Shown one piece after another: positions 1-11,361 of a DNA stretch of 64,000 nucleotides. The stretch is from Adiantum capillus-veneris (Eukaryota > Streptophyta > Polypodiopsida > Polypodiales > Pteridaceae). A program made the translations under genes and the position numbers. The stretch's first letter is position 1, and every line of letters begins with the position of its first letter. Below the pieces are notes generated by a model that made no database searches, was not told the DNA's origin, and worked only from the letters and a program-made list of their open reading frames with translations. The stretch covers positions 40,045,281-40,109,280 of the forward strand of contig CM043960.1 in NCBI GenBank assembly GCA_014529385.2, read 5' to 3'.

Positions 1-61
<61 letters not shown>
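1..61. repeat. (GA)n microsatellite
   Basis: Nearly perfect GA dinucleotide tract running off the left edge of the window, with one GACA interruption near its right end. Confidence 0.97.
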
Positions 62-62
<1 letters not shown>

Positions 63-2500
63 TCCTACATGGAGTTTAAGATAAAAATTTACCTCCCAAT
101 GTCTCTTTGAATTCCTCTAAATATATAACCGCAAAGTAGACATTGAACATCCAAGAAAACATTTTCAAGCATCCAACAAAACAATAAAATTGGAAGATTT
201 GACAACCAAATTTGCAAGCATCCAACAAAACACTAAATTAAGTGGAAGATTTGACAAAAACACACATTGTCACAGGCAACAATAAACATTGTTGATAAAT
301 TTTTAAGTAGTCTAAGAAACCAAACCCCTATTGATAGTAGTAGAATTTAAAGAGTTTTTGTGAGTCTCAATGCAATTTTGGAAATATACTTGTTTGTATA
401 GAGAAAATTAAGTTTAGGATCTTTTAACTCAAAATTATCTACATTTGTGAATATTATACCATAGCTTGTTTTGAATGTAGCTAATTTTTCTAACCACTTC
501 ATTTCGACACATTGTATCATGAACTAGTTCTACTCTATAGTACACACTCACAGGCAAACCGTTCCGCTAATTAACAATCACCTAGCTTAAACAATAACCT
601 AGAGGAGAAAACCAAACTCTATAAAAAAATCCAAATTGTACAAAAACAATGTTCTCAAAATACATGTACCTTTCGTCCATTAGGTGTAAGTGACAACATG
701 ATCTGAGCAAATTTGCAAAAATGAATCTACATGGAGAGATGCCTTAGACTTGCACCCTATTAAAAAAGGATCCAAAAGATTTCTTTGCAAACCCTTGCTA
801 GAATATCCTTCTATAGTATATACAAAGACATATCATCTATAAAGAAACCCTTGATTTGCATATGCCAAGCATAGTCCACATCTTTTTTAGTATATTTTCC
901 AATTCCACACTCAAAGAGACATTATTCCAAATAGGGATCTTGTCAATAACTTGTAACAATTCTTAGAAGCAATAACTCATCACACACCGTATAACTTTAG
1001 GATAAACTGTACAAACTAATTACTTCTATCACTCTAGTACCTATTTTGGCATCACCTATGTACCAGCTTACAAAGAGCTTTTCATGGTCTTCTATGAACC
1101 TATCTTTAAGCACTTTCCCCTACCAATCTAACCAAAAGTGAAAGGACTACATGCTACATAAAGATCAATTTGGGATTTTGAAATCATAAGCAAATCTAAA
1201 ACAAAAATCATCTCCTCATCTATCTAATCAACAAAACACATCTCCTCATCCATCTCATCAACGTTCATCAGAATCCTAAAGGGTGCCTGTTTGTGCTAAA
1301 ACTACCAATGATACCTCCTCCTAGCATCAACAACCACAAGCCTATTATAAGGGATTGCATCATGTGGCCCAAGACAAATACTCCCAAATGGTCTTCCATT
1401 AGCAAGATACATTTGTTTTCATTTGGAAACCCGCCATCATAGATGGTCTAGGTAAAGCAAGAAAGAAACCAAATCTTCTCGGTGCTTTAGACCCTAATAT
1501 GCTTGATTCACCCTCCATCATTGCATCTAAGATAGAACTTCATTGCATACTCTTCATGACGTGTTTGTATATTATCAACTAGCACAAAAGGAACGGTCAA
1601 CTTCGTACTACACATCATGTACAATGTAAGTGGCAAAAATTTTCATAGAAATTTGTTAATGAAAACACCCAGTCAACCAACAATCTCAATATGCCACAAG
1701 CCATAGGTGATGGTTCTTTACAGGTAATCCCTTTGGGGCCGTTTTCTTGTGTTTAGAGATAAGACCTTTGATCATGTTCAAAACTCTAAAATATACCATA
1801 CAACGAGGATTTTTTTAGGCCTCCATTATTAACAACCATAGAAGAACAATCAAGTTGTGCACTTTTCGGTTCAGAAAACATCTTTGCTTTGCATTAGCCC
1901 AAAGAACTGAGAGATTTTTGGGCGGCAATTCACAACATAAACAGGCAATGTGCCTAAATGTAACATGAATCACCAAAAGGCTCCAAATGAAATGGTGTGT
2001 GTGTGTCCCGTGTTTTGTACGTTGTGTGCAAAGATTTGGCGAGTCTCCCCTTCATCTCTTACCAAAAAACTTTGCATAGATCCTTTTGCTCATGCAGGCA
2101 TATAACAGGCAACATTCAAAATGTTGAATGCTTGTAGGATATGCCACATGCACAATTAGTTGACATCTCAGGGTTTAGGTTTGGCCTGCAAAAGGGGGTA
2201 AAGTGGGTTGCTGAGATTTGCAAAAAAGAGAATGTGGCAGTAAATAAGGCAAGCAAAAGGTTGCAAGGGCTAAGAAGAGGAGCTATGAGGCAAGTTCAAG
2301 GGCTAAACAAAGAGATCACGGTGGTGTGAACAGGAGTGCAGCCTATGGTGGTACTTACAGGTGCTGAAATAAAAACAAAGGGCATTTGTGAGCATCTATA
2401 GTAAGGGCTTGGGTACCTCATTAGAAGAAGCTAAAGAGGTGGCCGTAGAAGACATCCAATAAACGGAGAATGATTGTGGAGGCATAGCATGATCACAGAG
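62..2500. other. AT-rich DNA without a recognisable gene
   Basis: I read both strands and found no reading frame resembling a known family. The longest plus-strand frame (2141-2329, 62 codons, Lys/Arg-rich) has no recognisable motif. It may be old transposon or intergenic DNA. Confidence 0.5.
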
Positions 2501-2778
2501 GATCTATGTTAGAGCATCTCTGTCATCTCCCTCCCTTTCTTCTCCCTGTAGCTCTATCATTGCCCTTTCCTTTTGCTCCAGCACCGACACTAGCACCCTC
2601 CTTGTACAACTCATGTTCTCCACTATCCCCCATTGCTCCCAATCCCCTTATACTCTTTGCATCTTGCTTGTCCCTATGCCTTGATTGTCCTTTTGCAAAG
2701 ATTGACATTGATCACTCATTAAGGCATGGCTACTCCACGCCCGTGTGTACTCGAGATAAGTTCTCTGACATTTCAGAA

Positions 2779-3147
2779 GTTATGAGCACCCTGTTTGTAC
2801 GTGCACGCGCAGACAAGCAGTGAGCTCAAGCTATATTTAGGAAAATTATCAAAATAACAAGGAAATTCCCTTCCAAAATTCCCATAAATTTCTCCTAAAT
2901 TTGTAGGGTTCTTAGATGTTTCAGGGGTTATGAGCACAATGTCCGTTCACGCCTGCGCAGACGAACAATGAGCTCATGTAGAAAATTATCAAATAGCGAG
3001 GAAATTCCCAAAATACCCCTCATAAGAATCACAAAATTCCCATAAATTTCTCTTAATTAAGTTATGAAAACAATGACATATTAGTATCCTCAAAAGTTAC
3101 AAGCACACTGTCCATCTACGTGTGCGCAGACCGCCAATGAGCTCAAG
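2779..3147. repeat. Three-unit repeat with a conserved GC-rich core
   Basis: Three related ~50 bp cores lie at about 2779-2834, 2925-2976 and 3091-3147. Each reads roughly: a 'ttatgagcac' or 'ttacaagcac' start, a variable GC-rich middle containing GCGCAGAC (TGCGCAGAC in two copies), then 'aatgagctca'. They are separated by AT-rich DNA holding 'aaattcccataaatttctc'-type phrases. The cores are much better conserved than the spacers. Function unknown. Confidence 0.7.
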
Positions 3148-3579
3148 CTTTCAAGATCTTGGAAAATTTGTAAAAATTAGCCTCAAATTTTTGATAATTC
3201 CAAAAACACCGTTCATATTTCACTAAAAAACTCTTAAAATATCTTTAAATTTCTCCAAAATTTCCCTTATACTTCTCGCAAACATCTCTTAGCCATTTTT
3301 TAAAAGCAAATTTTCATGGAAGGATTTGTTTACCTTGAACAGAAGATGATAGAACTAGAATTTTGGATAGTATTGTGTGCCCTCAAAATGAAATGGCTTA
3401 TTATCAATAGATGCAAATGCCTCTATGTTTGAGCTATATTTTAAGGTTATTTTGGGAGTCCCACCGAATTTCATGGGTATTTTGGTAATCTTGCTAAAAG
3501 TATTTATTATGTATATACCTCATGGCACATGCTGGCATTTTGTAAGAGCACACCATAGTATAATCCTTTGGTGTACTCA

Positions 3580-3985
3580 AAATAAACCTAAATCTAATCT
3601 TACATAAATCTAAATCTAACCTTATCTTAAACGATAAAAAGAGGGAAATGGTAGAATCTTTCTATCACCCAAGTGTGGTAGATTGGTTATGCCATTTCCC
3701 TCTTCAATAAACAGGTAAATAACGTAAATAAACCTAAATCTAATCTAATATAACGTAAATCTAAATCTAACTAAATATACCTAAATAAACCTAAATCTAA
3801 TCTAATATAACATAAATCTAAATCTAACATAAATAAACCTAAATCTAATCAAACATAAATCTAACTAAAAATAAACCTAAATCTAATCAAACGTAAATCT
3901 ACCTAAAAATAAACCTAAATATAATCTAATTTAACTTAAATAAACCTAAATATAATCTAACATAAGTCTACATCTAACCTAATCT
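3580..3985. repeat. Degenerate telomere-like (CCTAAAT)n repeats
   Basis: About 25 variants of the phrases AAACCTAAATCTAA, AACATAAATCTAA and TAATCTAA, resembling degenerated plant telomere repeat (CCCTAAA). The tract is interrupted at about 3637-3715 by the front part of a SINE-like unit whose tail resumes at about 3985, so the repeats look inserted into, or expanded within, that unit. Confidence 0.6.
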
Positions 3986-4425
3986 TTAACGTCATTTGGG
4001 ATAGTTTCCTACGACGTTAAAACTCTCTTCTTCTCGTGTGTGTGTGTGTGTGGGTATGTGTGTGCCAATAAAAAGAGAAAAATAGTATAACCTTTCTATC
4101 ACCCAAGTGTGGTAGATTGGTTATTCCATTTCCCTCTTGAATAACAAGTCTTGAGTTCAACTCCTCGTCGGATAGATCTTTAAGGTCTCTTGAATTAGTT
4201 TCCTACGATGTTAAATTAAACTCTCTTCTTCTCGGGTTTGTGTGTGTGTGTGTGGGTGTGGGTGCACGCCAATAAAAGGAGAAAAATGGTATAACTTTTC
4301 TATCACCCAAGTGTGATAGATTGGTTATTCCATTTCCCTCATGAACAACAGGTCTTGAATTCAACTCGATCTTTAAGGTCTCTTGGGATAGTTTCCTACG
4401 ATGTTAAGACTCTCTTCTTCTTCTT
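3637..4425 (+). repeat. Array of three tRNA-derived SINE-like units
   Basis: Three copies of a ~200 bp unit start near 3637 (split by telomere-like repeats), 4072 and 4278. Each has an internal Pol III A-box match, TGGTAGATTGG (3676-3686, 4110-4120; variant TGATAGATTGG at 4314-4324). About 45 bp downstream copy 2 has a B-box match, GTTCAACTC (4155-4163), degenerate in copy 3. This is the spacing of tRNA-type promoters. Each unit continues with 'tttaaggtctctt...agtttcctacgatgttaa' and ends in a TCTTCTT/(GT)n-rich tail. Whether it is a true SINE family or a local satellite cannot be decided from one window. Confidence 0.5.
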
Positions 4426-4427
4426 CT

Positions 4428-4482
<55 letters not shown>

Positions 4483-4503
4483 TTTGTTTTATATCTTTCT
4501 CTT

Positions 4504-4545
<42 letters not shown>

Positions 4546-4610
4546 CCTCTCTCAATGTGTGTGTGCATTCTTTGTTTATGCATGTGTGTGTGCGTTTTTG
4601 GTTTATGCAT

Positions 4611-4670
<60 letters not shown>

Positions 4671-4733
4671 TCTCTCAATGTGTGTGTGCATTCTTTGTTT
4701 ATGCACGTGTGTGCGTTTTTTGTTTATGCATGT

Positions 4734-4768
<35 letters not shown>

Positions 4769-4776
4769 AACACAAT

Positions 4777-4821
<45 letters not shown>

Positions 4822-4900
4822 GAAGGGAGAAGAAAGAGAGAGAGAGAGAGTGTGTGTGTGTGTGTGTGGAGAAGAAAGAGAGAGAGAGAGAGAGGGAGAG
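4410..4900. repeat. Compound microsatellite cluster (TTC)n, (TC)n, (TG)n, (GA)n
   Basis: Alternating tracts of (TTC)n, (TC)n, (TG)n and (GA)n, with short unique pieces containing 'tttatgcatg' repeated. The long Ser/Leu- and Arg/Glu-repeat reading frames here on both strands are by-products of the dinucleotide repeats and are not genes. Confidence 0.95.
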
Positions 4901-4925
4901 CGCGCGTTACCTTTGCTTGCTTGAG

Positions 4926-5127
4926 CGTGCATTGAAAACTCAGATATGAGATCTGAGTTTTCGGATGCTCTCGATTATTTTTTTACCCTTGACGGCGTCC
5001 GTATAGGCGTCGCTATGAGCGTCGCTAAGTTACTTATAATTTAGTGACGTGCATAGCGACGCTATGGGTTTTCACATTTGAGGGTCGCACTGCGAGCGTC
5101 GCTAATATTAAGTACCTCTTGTAGTGA
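4926..5127. mobile_element. CACTA-like right terminus with subterminal repeats
   Basis: The segment ends in CCTCTTGTAGTG (5116-5127), the reverse complement of CACTACAAGAGG, the classical En/Spm (CACTA) terminus. Just inside are several direct and inverted copies of a GCGTCGCTA/TAGCGACGC motif (about 4993-5110), as expected of CACTA subterminal repeats. A hairpin of GAAAACTCAGAT against ATCTGAGTTTTC lies near 4933-4961. No matching left CACTACAAG end and no transposase was seen, so the element is truncated or its left end is outside the window. Confidence 0.55.
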
Positions 5128-5314
5128 AATTTGCACACGCAATACTTTGCACCAATGCCCTACATTGCTATGCATGTCAAGTTTGATATATAATCCCAAA
5201 CTAAGAGGGCTGTAAGTAGTACTCACCATTGTTGGGCTAAGAATATAAGGAAGCCCTATTTTCAAATTAAGTGAGGCCAAAGTAGCACCCATTGTTGTTG
5301 GGCACATGCATATC

Positions 5315-5462
5315 CCCTGTGGGAGCCCAAGATGGGTGGATGGACTTTTTGGTGAGAAGTTTGCAATACAAATGACCATGCTAATTCCCATGTGAGAGCT
5401 CAAGATAGGGTCTATGGTTTTTCTTTTTGAAAATTTGGTCTTCATACTAATGAAGTTCTGGA
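5315..5462 (+). repeat. Dispersed repeat copy A (pair with 7620-7755)
   Basis: Contains GGGAGCCCAAGATGGGTGGA (5321-5340) followed by a second, weaker 'cccatgtgagagctcaagat' unit and 'aagttctgg'. The same two-unit arrangement recurs at 7620-7755. The pair brackets a 2.2 kb stretch with unrecognised coding remnants. Confidence 0.6.
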
Positions 5463-5709
5463 AAAGTTTTTACATCATAAATGTGTATAGGGGTAACAAT
5501 TGGATGAAATTCCAATATTCACTAGGGACTAGATTAATGTGCATGATCAGAGTACTATGTACTCTCCCTCATTTCTAGAGAGGAATGTGACCACATGGGA
5601 GGAAAATATGTTTCCTTAGTGGACGGATTATCCTATGGGAGGTATTCCAAAACAAGAGATGCTATTATAGGAGAGTAAGTACTTCAATACTTGTGACTAT
5701 TATTTTCTT

Positions 5710-6865
5710 ATGTATGAGCAATATGCTTTTGTGCTAACATATGTCTTATGCTATATGGTTATCAATGCCAATGGAAGGTTCCAAAGTGAGAGTGATGAGT
5801 ACTCAGCAATAGCACAAGAAGAGTCGCTTCCTCCAGACTCTCATGGAGGTACTCAACTCACCATTGGGAGTGGTTCTCAAGACACTCCACAAGGAAGCAA
5901 TTCTCTAAATAAGGGTAAAGAGAAAATGGAACCTCTTGGTACATATAGGGTGCCTCCGAATGTGCCATCTATGGAGACCCTCATGTCCTTTTTTGCGACC
6001 ACTACACCTCTTATGGCACTCTCCTCTAAGGTGCCCGCTATGTCCTTTGTTGGTGCACATTACTTTGTTTGTTGCTGAGTCTTCACTTGGGTGCAAGGCT
6101 TGGGAGAGGAGGCCTATCTCACAGGATCTTTTGGTAAGTTTGAAAACGTCATTTGCAAATATGCGCTCCTTGTTTTCTACTCCAATGCTTATTGGGATAA
6201 AAATTGCAGGTCTCCATTACCAAACTATTATTGATGTTTTACTTGTGGATATCTTGCAAATTGACAAGTTTGCTCTTGGTAGGTAGATTTGGGTAATGAT
6301 TATCTATTTGCATGCTATATTGTATAGTTCAAAGACTCTAAACGTGTATTATGTTTGATTTTCTTGTAGCATCAATAAATGTTTATGCGATGCAAAATAT
6401 ATACAAATCTATATAGCAGAGATGGTGTGCCGTGTCGAGAGGTTGCTAGGCTTATCTTTGTAGATCTTGCTACAGGTTTACTTGTGGATGGTCTAGGACC
6501 AATCCCATTGGGTAAGTATCTACAATTTGAAGCTGTACCTGAAGCTCACTATGATTCTGTGTTTACATATACCATGAATCTATTTTGTAGAGGGCATATG
6601 AGTGTACCCAAGTGGGACACATTTTCCAGGGATCTAGTGACGGGATGCATGGATGTGGCACATGAGTTTTTCCGGTGAGGGGTTTTTGGTGACCATGTGT
6701 ATGGCAAAGAGAATTGGAGATTTTATTGCAGATGCAACGAGGGTAGGATTTTTTCTCTTGCATTCATGGACCCTCGTGTCTAACAAGAAGACATATCAAC
6801 ATCCACTCGCGGCGAGATTAGATACTGTGTTTCATAATCTAAATTCAAAATTAAAAACATTGTAA
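5710..6865 (+). pseudogene. Unrecognised coding remnants (two segments)
   Basis: Two plus-strand segments have protein-like composition. One is 5710-6078: a short hydrophobic start, then a Ser/Gln-rich stretch and a KGKEKMEPLG motif. The other is 6379-6865, in two overlapping frames shifted near 6653-6678, including PKWDTFSRDLV and SNKKTYQHPLAARLDTV. A gtaagt donor-like site near 6135 suggests possible splicing. I do not recognise the family. The segments lie between the two copies of a dispersed repeat and just right of a CACTA-like terminus, so they could be transposon cargo, but that is inference. Confidence 0.25.
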
Positions 6866-7619
6866 CACAGTTATTCACTCTTTGAGGTACTCACTAATGC
6901 ATGTTCTTGATCTTACCATGTGTCTTTGGTATCGTGTTGGGCATCCCAGTGCCACTCTATCATAGAGAGACAGGAGAGAAAATTGTTGAGAGATTGTTTC
7001 AAGTGGAATTTAGATACATGATGGATGATTTAGTCTTCCACACAAAGATTGGTGGTGTTATTTCTTAGAGGTGGTTCAGAGAGGTCTTCTTTGTTCTTTC
7101 GATAAGACTGGTATATGAATAACATTAGTCAATGTTGTAGTATATATGTGTTTGCATTAAGTTTCTAAATGACTTTTTATGTGGTCAGGTGGTTGCGAGC
7201 AACATTTACTAACCCTTACAACTATGTTTTGAACTTGTTTGCTGGGTGCGGTGGTTTGGGGTGAGGTTGTGTAGATATAAGGCACTGCATGTGTCTAGAG
7301 CTAGATGATGTGCTCTATGAATGATGTTTGTTCGACATTTCATGTAGGCGAGTGAAATGTTAATTGTGGTGCACACTTGATTTAGGAAACACTTTTCAAT
7401 CATGACACTTTGATGTTTTGCTTTATGCTTTTTAATGTACATGGTATCCATATGACATCGACATGGCATTTTGGTGATCGTGTGGTATGACATTGATGTA
7501 TTACATGAAAAGTGTGGAATGTAGTTTGGGTTTGAGTTTTAGGGTGTTTACTTGGTATGCTACTCTCACTATACATTGCATTTTTATGTTTTCATTGTTA
7601 TGTGTGCAAAAATCCTTAA

Positions 7620-7755
7620 ATCTCACATGGGAGTCCAAGATGGGTGGATGGATTTTGGAAAAATAAATTATGTGGTGGAAATCCCATGTGGGAGCCCATG
7701 AAAGGGTGCATGGATTTTTTTGGAAAAAGATGTCTCTGTACAAAGGAGGTTCTGG
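7620..7755 (+). repeat. Dispersed repeat copy B (pair with 5315-5462)
   Basis: Carries 'gggagtccaagatgggtgga' (7629-7648), a second 'cccatgtgggagcccatgaa' unit and 'ggaggttctgg', matching the order seen at 5315-5462 in the same orientation. Confidence 0.6.
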
Positions 7756-8099
7756 CAATTTTTTTGAGATTGACTACAAATGGTGCCTTTTTTTAAAATT
7801 ACATTTTTCTTAAGCAAAGTAGTATTTGCATTTGTAACACTTATAAATGTTTGGGAATTGAATGAATACCCTATGCACTCTTGAATTTTTCCATGTCATA
7901 CTTATAAAACATATCATTAGTGCTACGTGAGCGTTCAAAAGCTTAAAAACAAAGGTTTCAATTGTAAAAGCTCAAAAATGAAAGGTCGCAAAATTAAAAT
8001 CCTCCTGTGTTTGACTTCTAAAGGGTAGGCCCAAATACATTCGATTTCTAGGGGTAGGTCCAGATACATTGGAATTTGTATGTCCATTGCCTATTGCTC

Positions 8100-9056
8100 C
8101 ACTGAAGCTTCCACTTCTTATTAAGCCTCTTCTTTATGTTCTCCAGTAAACCATCCTTAGGCTTGAGGTAGTTGTAGATTTTTTTTCCAACCATAAAATA
8201 TCTCCTTGTCAAAAATCTCATGTAGAAGGAAGGTGAAAATGGGTGAGCACAAGATGGACTCTTTCAAGACACCATTCAACTTCCTTTTGAGATTAATTGT
8301 GTTGTGCCTTAGATCAAAATCTTATTTAGGTCTTTGTCCATTGAATAAGTTTCCCCATGAATGAAGCCTAGCTTTAAAACATTTGTGAGCCTTCTTGCTC
8401 AAGGTAAGCTTCCTCTTGCCTACAAAATGCCCAAACCAATGTAGAGCCCAAAGAGTACTTGAATAAATTTTATAAATTTTTTGCCGAAACCAATATCAAA
8501 CAGAGATTGAAAGACAAAGTCCCATTAGAGTCTATCATATGCTTTGTCAAAGTCTATTTTAAAGAAGATAAAGCTCTAATTGTCTCTTGAGCATGTTCAA
8601 AGGCCTCCACAATGAGATAATATCATCTAGAATAAATCTATCCCTCGTAAATCCTTTTTGCTATGATAAGATAATACTATACATAATGGAACTGATTCTT
8701 TTGGCAAGGGCAAGAGAAAATATATTATACATAGTAATCAAACAAGTTATTGGTCTCTAGTTACCTAAGTCCTCCTTGAACCCCCTTTTATGAATTAATT
8801 CTATAACTCAAGTGTTCACATAAGAGGGTAGAGCTCCAATTTCCAAGGATTCCTGTAAGACCAACATAAGGTAAAGGGATGAGAAACTCTTTGTAATGTT
8901 GGTAGAACTCATTGGGCAGGCCATCTAGACCAAGAGATTTGCTAGGTTTCAAGGCATCAATGGTCCTTCTCAGCTCCCCCTCTATAAATTGGTCCAATTT
9001 CTTAGCCATAGATGGCTTAACCATATTTTTCCTGATCCTGATAAACTCTGAAGAAA
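8100..9056 (-). pseudogene. LINE (non-LTR retrotransposon) reverse transcriptase fragment
   Basis: Read on the minus strand from about 9056 to 8100, the DNA encodes broken pieces of an L1-type plant LINE reverse transcriptase. In order: an ELRRTIDALKPSKSLGLDGL block (the usual ALKPGKSPGPDGLP), NEFYQHY, then LIHKRGFKEDLGN and RPIT, then a FDKAYDRL block with WDF, the conserved finger/palm signatures. Several stops and frameshifts interrupt it. The 5' end is cut where chromovirus LTR sequence starts at about 9052, and the 3' end fades near 8100. No endonuclease, RNase H or poly(A) tail is visible. Confidence 0.75.
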
Positions 9057-9549
9057 GCTCTAGCTATCCCAAGCCTCAGTCCCAAGACCTCAAACACCTT
9101 CGAAGGTGGAAAGAGCTAGTAGGGAATGAGGGTAGGGAAGAGGAAGAAGAAACATTTCATAGGAGGAAGAATTAGTTCCTCACTCATCATAACTCTTCTT
9201 GCTAGCATACATAATATCATAGTAATGAAGAAGGAGAAGGTGACAAGCTTAAGAATTGAAGCATGGCTCTTGGTTAAGCCATAGATGGCTTAACCATCTT
9301 TTTCCTGATCCTGATAAAGTTTGAAGAAAGCTCTAACTATCCCAAGCCTCAGTCCCAAGACCTCAAACACCTTCAAAGGTGGAGAGAGCTAGTAGGGAAT
9401 GAGGGTAGGGAAGAGGAAGAAGAAAAATTTCATAGGAGAAAGAATTAGTTCCTCACTTATCATAACTCTTCTTGCTAGCATAAATAATATCATACTAATG
9501 AAGAAGGAGAAGGTGACAAGCTTAAGAATTGAAGCATGGCTCTTGGTTG
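9004..9549. repeat. 273 bp tandem duplication across the LINE/LTR junction
   Basis: The segment starting 'agccatagatggcttaacca' at 9004 recurs at 9277 with the same following sequence. The unit includes the last LINE bases and the first LTR bases, so the duplication happened after the LTR and LINE sequences were joined. Confidence 0.85.
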
Positions 9550-9648
9550 GATTTGCACTCCATAGCCAAGAGTGTTGGTGTAGGCTCTCAACCTCTACTT
9601 GCTTGGAGAAGGAGAGGGAGCTCTTGTACTTTGCACAATGCATAATGA

Positions 9649-9693
<45 letters not shown>

Positions 9694-10402
9694 AGTATAC
9701 CCCTTAAGAAACCCCCTATCTTGCTTGGGTCGACCCCCCTTGTAGCTCATGCTTGAAGCTCATTGGACCCCTCCAGGCCTAGCCAATCATAAGCAAGAGT
9801 CATACCAAGCAACAAGAGTAGCCTTGGGACAAGTGTCCCCCTTTCCCCTTTGAGAGAGAGGACTTGATAAATGCAAAATCAATTAATTAAATCTCCTATA
9901 TATCATTGGACCCCTTGGGTGGCCAACCAATACGCTTCAGGCACACCATGAGGGCAACATGAGGAGAAACTTTCCAAGTGTCCCTTATGCTTTCTAGCAC
10001 CTCAAGCATCTGTATCATCAAGCACCTCAACTATATCAAGCATCTCAACCATCTCAAGCACCTCAATCATCAAGCATGACAAGCAGGACAAGCACCTCGA
10101 GCTAGGTCGGGTTCCTGTCTCAAGCTCAACCCTAGCTTACCTAAGGTCAAAGGAATTTTACACACATTATTGTAGGTCTTCAATGAAGTTAACCCTAAGG
10201 TCTTATGCTCCATTGGTTAGCCTTGCTCTTTGATAGACCATCTCTCATTTTGGCCCCTTTACCACCATTGGCCCCGTGTTGAGATAGATATATAAGCACA
10301 TGTCTATATCTTAACCCTTGTTACCATTTATTCTCCCACATTAAGTGATCACTTTAATACGAGAAAATCATTTGGGTTGGTTAGATATTAAATTTTATGA
10401 CA
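9052..10402 (-). repeat. Chromovirus 3' LTR (truncated)
   Basis: It starts on the minus strand with TGTCATAAAAT at 10402 and matches the 16006-17588 LTR along its length, but lacks the distal portion holding the GGACCGG hairpin. A CTCAAGCAC/CTCAAGCAT minisatellite (about 10005-10100) and a (TG)n tract (9652-9689) lie inside. Confidence 0.88.
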
Positions 10403-10416
10403 TTACCTCTCTCTTG
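10403..10416 (-). other. Polypurine tract of the chromovirus
   Basis: Minus-strand CAAGAGAGAGGTAA directly abuts the 3' LTR start, the expected position for plus-strand DNA priming. The same sequence precedes the LTR at 32941 on the plus strand. Confidence 0.85.
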
Positions 10417-10781
10417 AAATCACAGTCATCGTTGACCCTGAGGTCGAAGAGATAAAGCCTTAGTCATTAGTCAATTTTACTTAGCGGATAGAAGATCCCT
10501 TTTTACCCTACGACATCTTTCCAAGATGGATGACTAATCCATTTGGTGCTTGGGAGACATAGCTGGTGCAAGCATGTCTACTCTTTAGTCCATTTCATTC
10601 TCCCAAAGTAGAGTGACAAATTCTACTTGGTGTTTGAGAGACGTGATCCTAAGCATGCATACTAGTTAAATTTGTGCACAATTAAAAAGAGAATTAGTCT
10701 TATAAGACAAAAACATGGGTCATTTAAAAGAAATTTGTAAATTTTCTTACTCTAATGTAGCATTGTAAGCATTGACAAGGT
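10417..10781. other. Chromovirus 3' untranslated region
   Basis: Sequence between the integrase/chromodomain-like tail and the polypurine tract. It contains a duplicated phrase on the 'ttggtgcttgggagacat' pattern (about 10538-10560 and 10639-10652). No reading frame was recognised. Confidence 0.6.
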
Positions 10782-11361
10782 TTATACTATCCTTGAGCTG
10801 TATTCCTTGCATCCATCTAGCATCTTCAAAAGGATAATTTTGAACTTAATACGATACCGTCGGATAATCTTACCATGTCGTAGTACCTTGTCTTCATGCC
10901 GAAGGATAGCTTTGGGTTGTAGTACCTTTTCTTGGTCTTCAACGTCGGGTGGGTCTTCAATAATTGGTTGACTTGGTGGGTCTCCTTTGTAGGGCTTGTG
11001 TAGGCTCACGTGAAAAGAATTGTGTATGAGCCAATGGTTGGGCAATGTGAGTTGGTAGGCTGTCTCATTGATAGGCTTCAAAATTTGGAAAGGACCATAG
11101 TATCTTTTTGCTAACTTAGCATAATACTTTTGATGGCCTATAGGCTTTTTGCCCGTCGTTTGCCTTAATCGAGCCTTAGGAAACTTAAGCAAGACCAAAT
11201 AATTTTCTTTGAACGTTAAGGCCCTTCTGTACTTGTCAACAACAGCTTTTTTCCTTTGTTGAGAGATGGATATAGCCTCCTTAATCTTTTGAAAAGATTC
11301 TTGGAGGTCACGGCTATACTCATCGGCAACGAAGATCTTCCCATGTACTTTGAGTAGCAAG
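10782..11361 (-). pseudogene. Integrase C-terminal region and chromodomain-like tail
   Basis: Minus-strand frame of 192 codons. It encodes the integrase C-terminal signature KRYYGPFQILKPI, then AYQLTLP and IHNSFHVSLHKPY, which in this family forms the SH3-like fold after the catalytic core. Downstream, KAILRHEDKVLRHGKIIRRY resembles the start of a chromodomain (usual VL..R...R.GK...YLVKW). It then runs into a shifted frame (a W..EG.L-like end), so the domain is incomplete. Chromodomains in this lineage target integration to specific chromatin; here the function is presumably lost. Confidence 0.8.

Noticed and set aside
4313-4935. Overlapping reading frames of up to 203 codons on both strands
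   Set aside because: They translate simple dinucleotide repeats (Ser-Leu, Arg-Glu and Cys-Val runs) and end where the repeats end.
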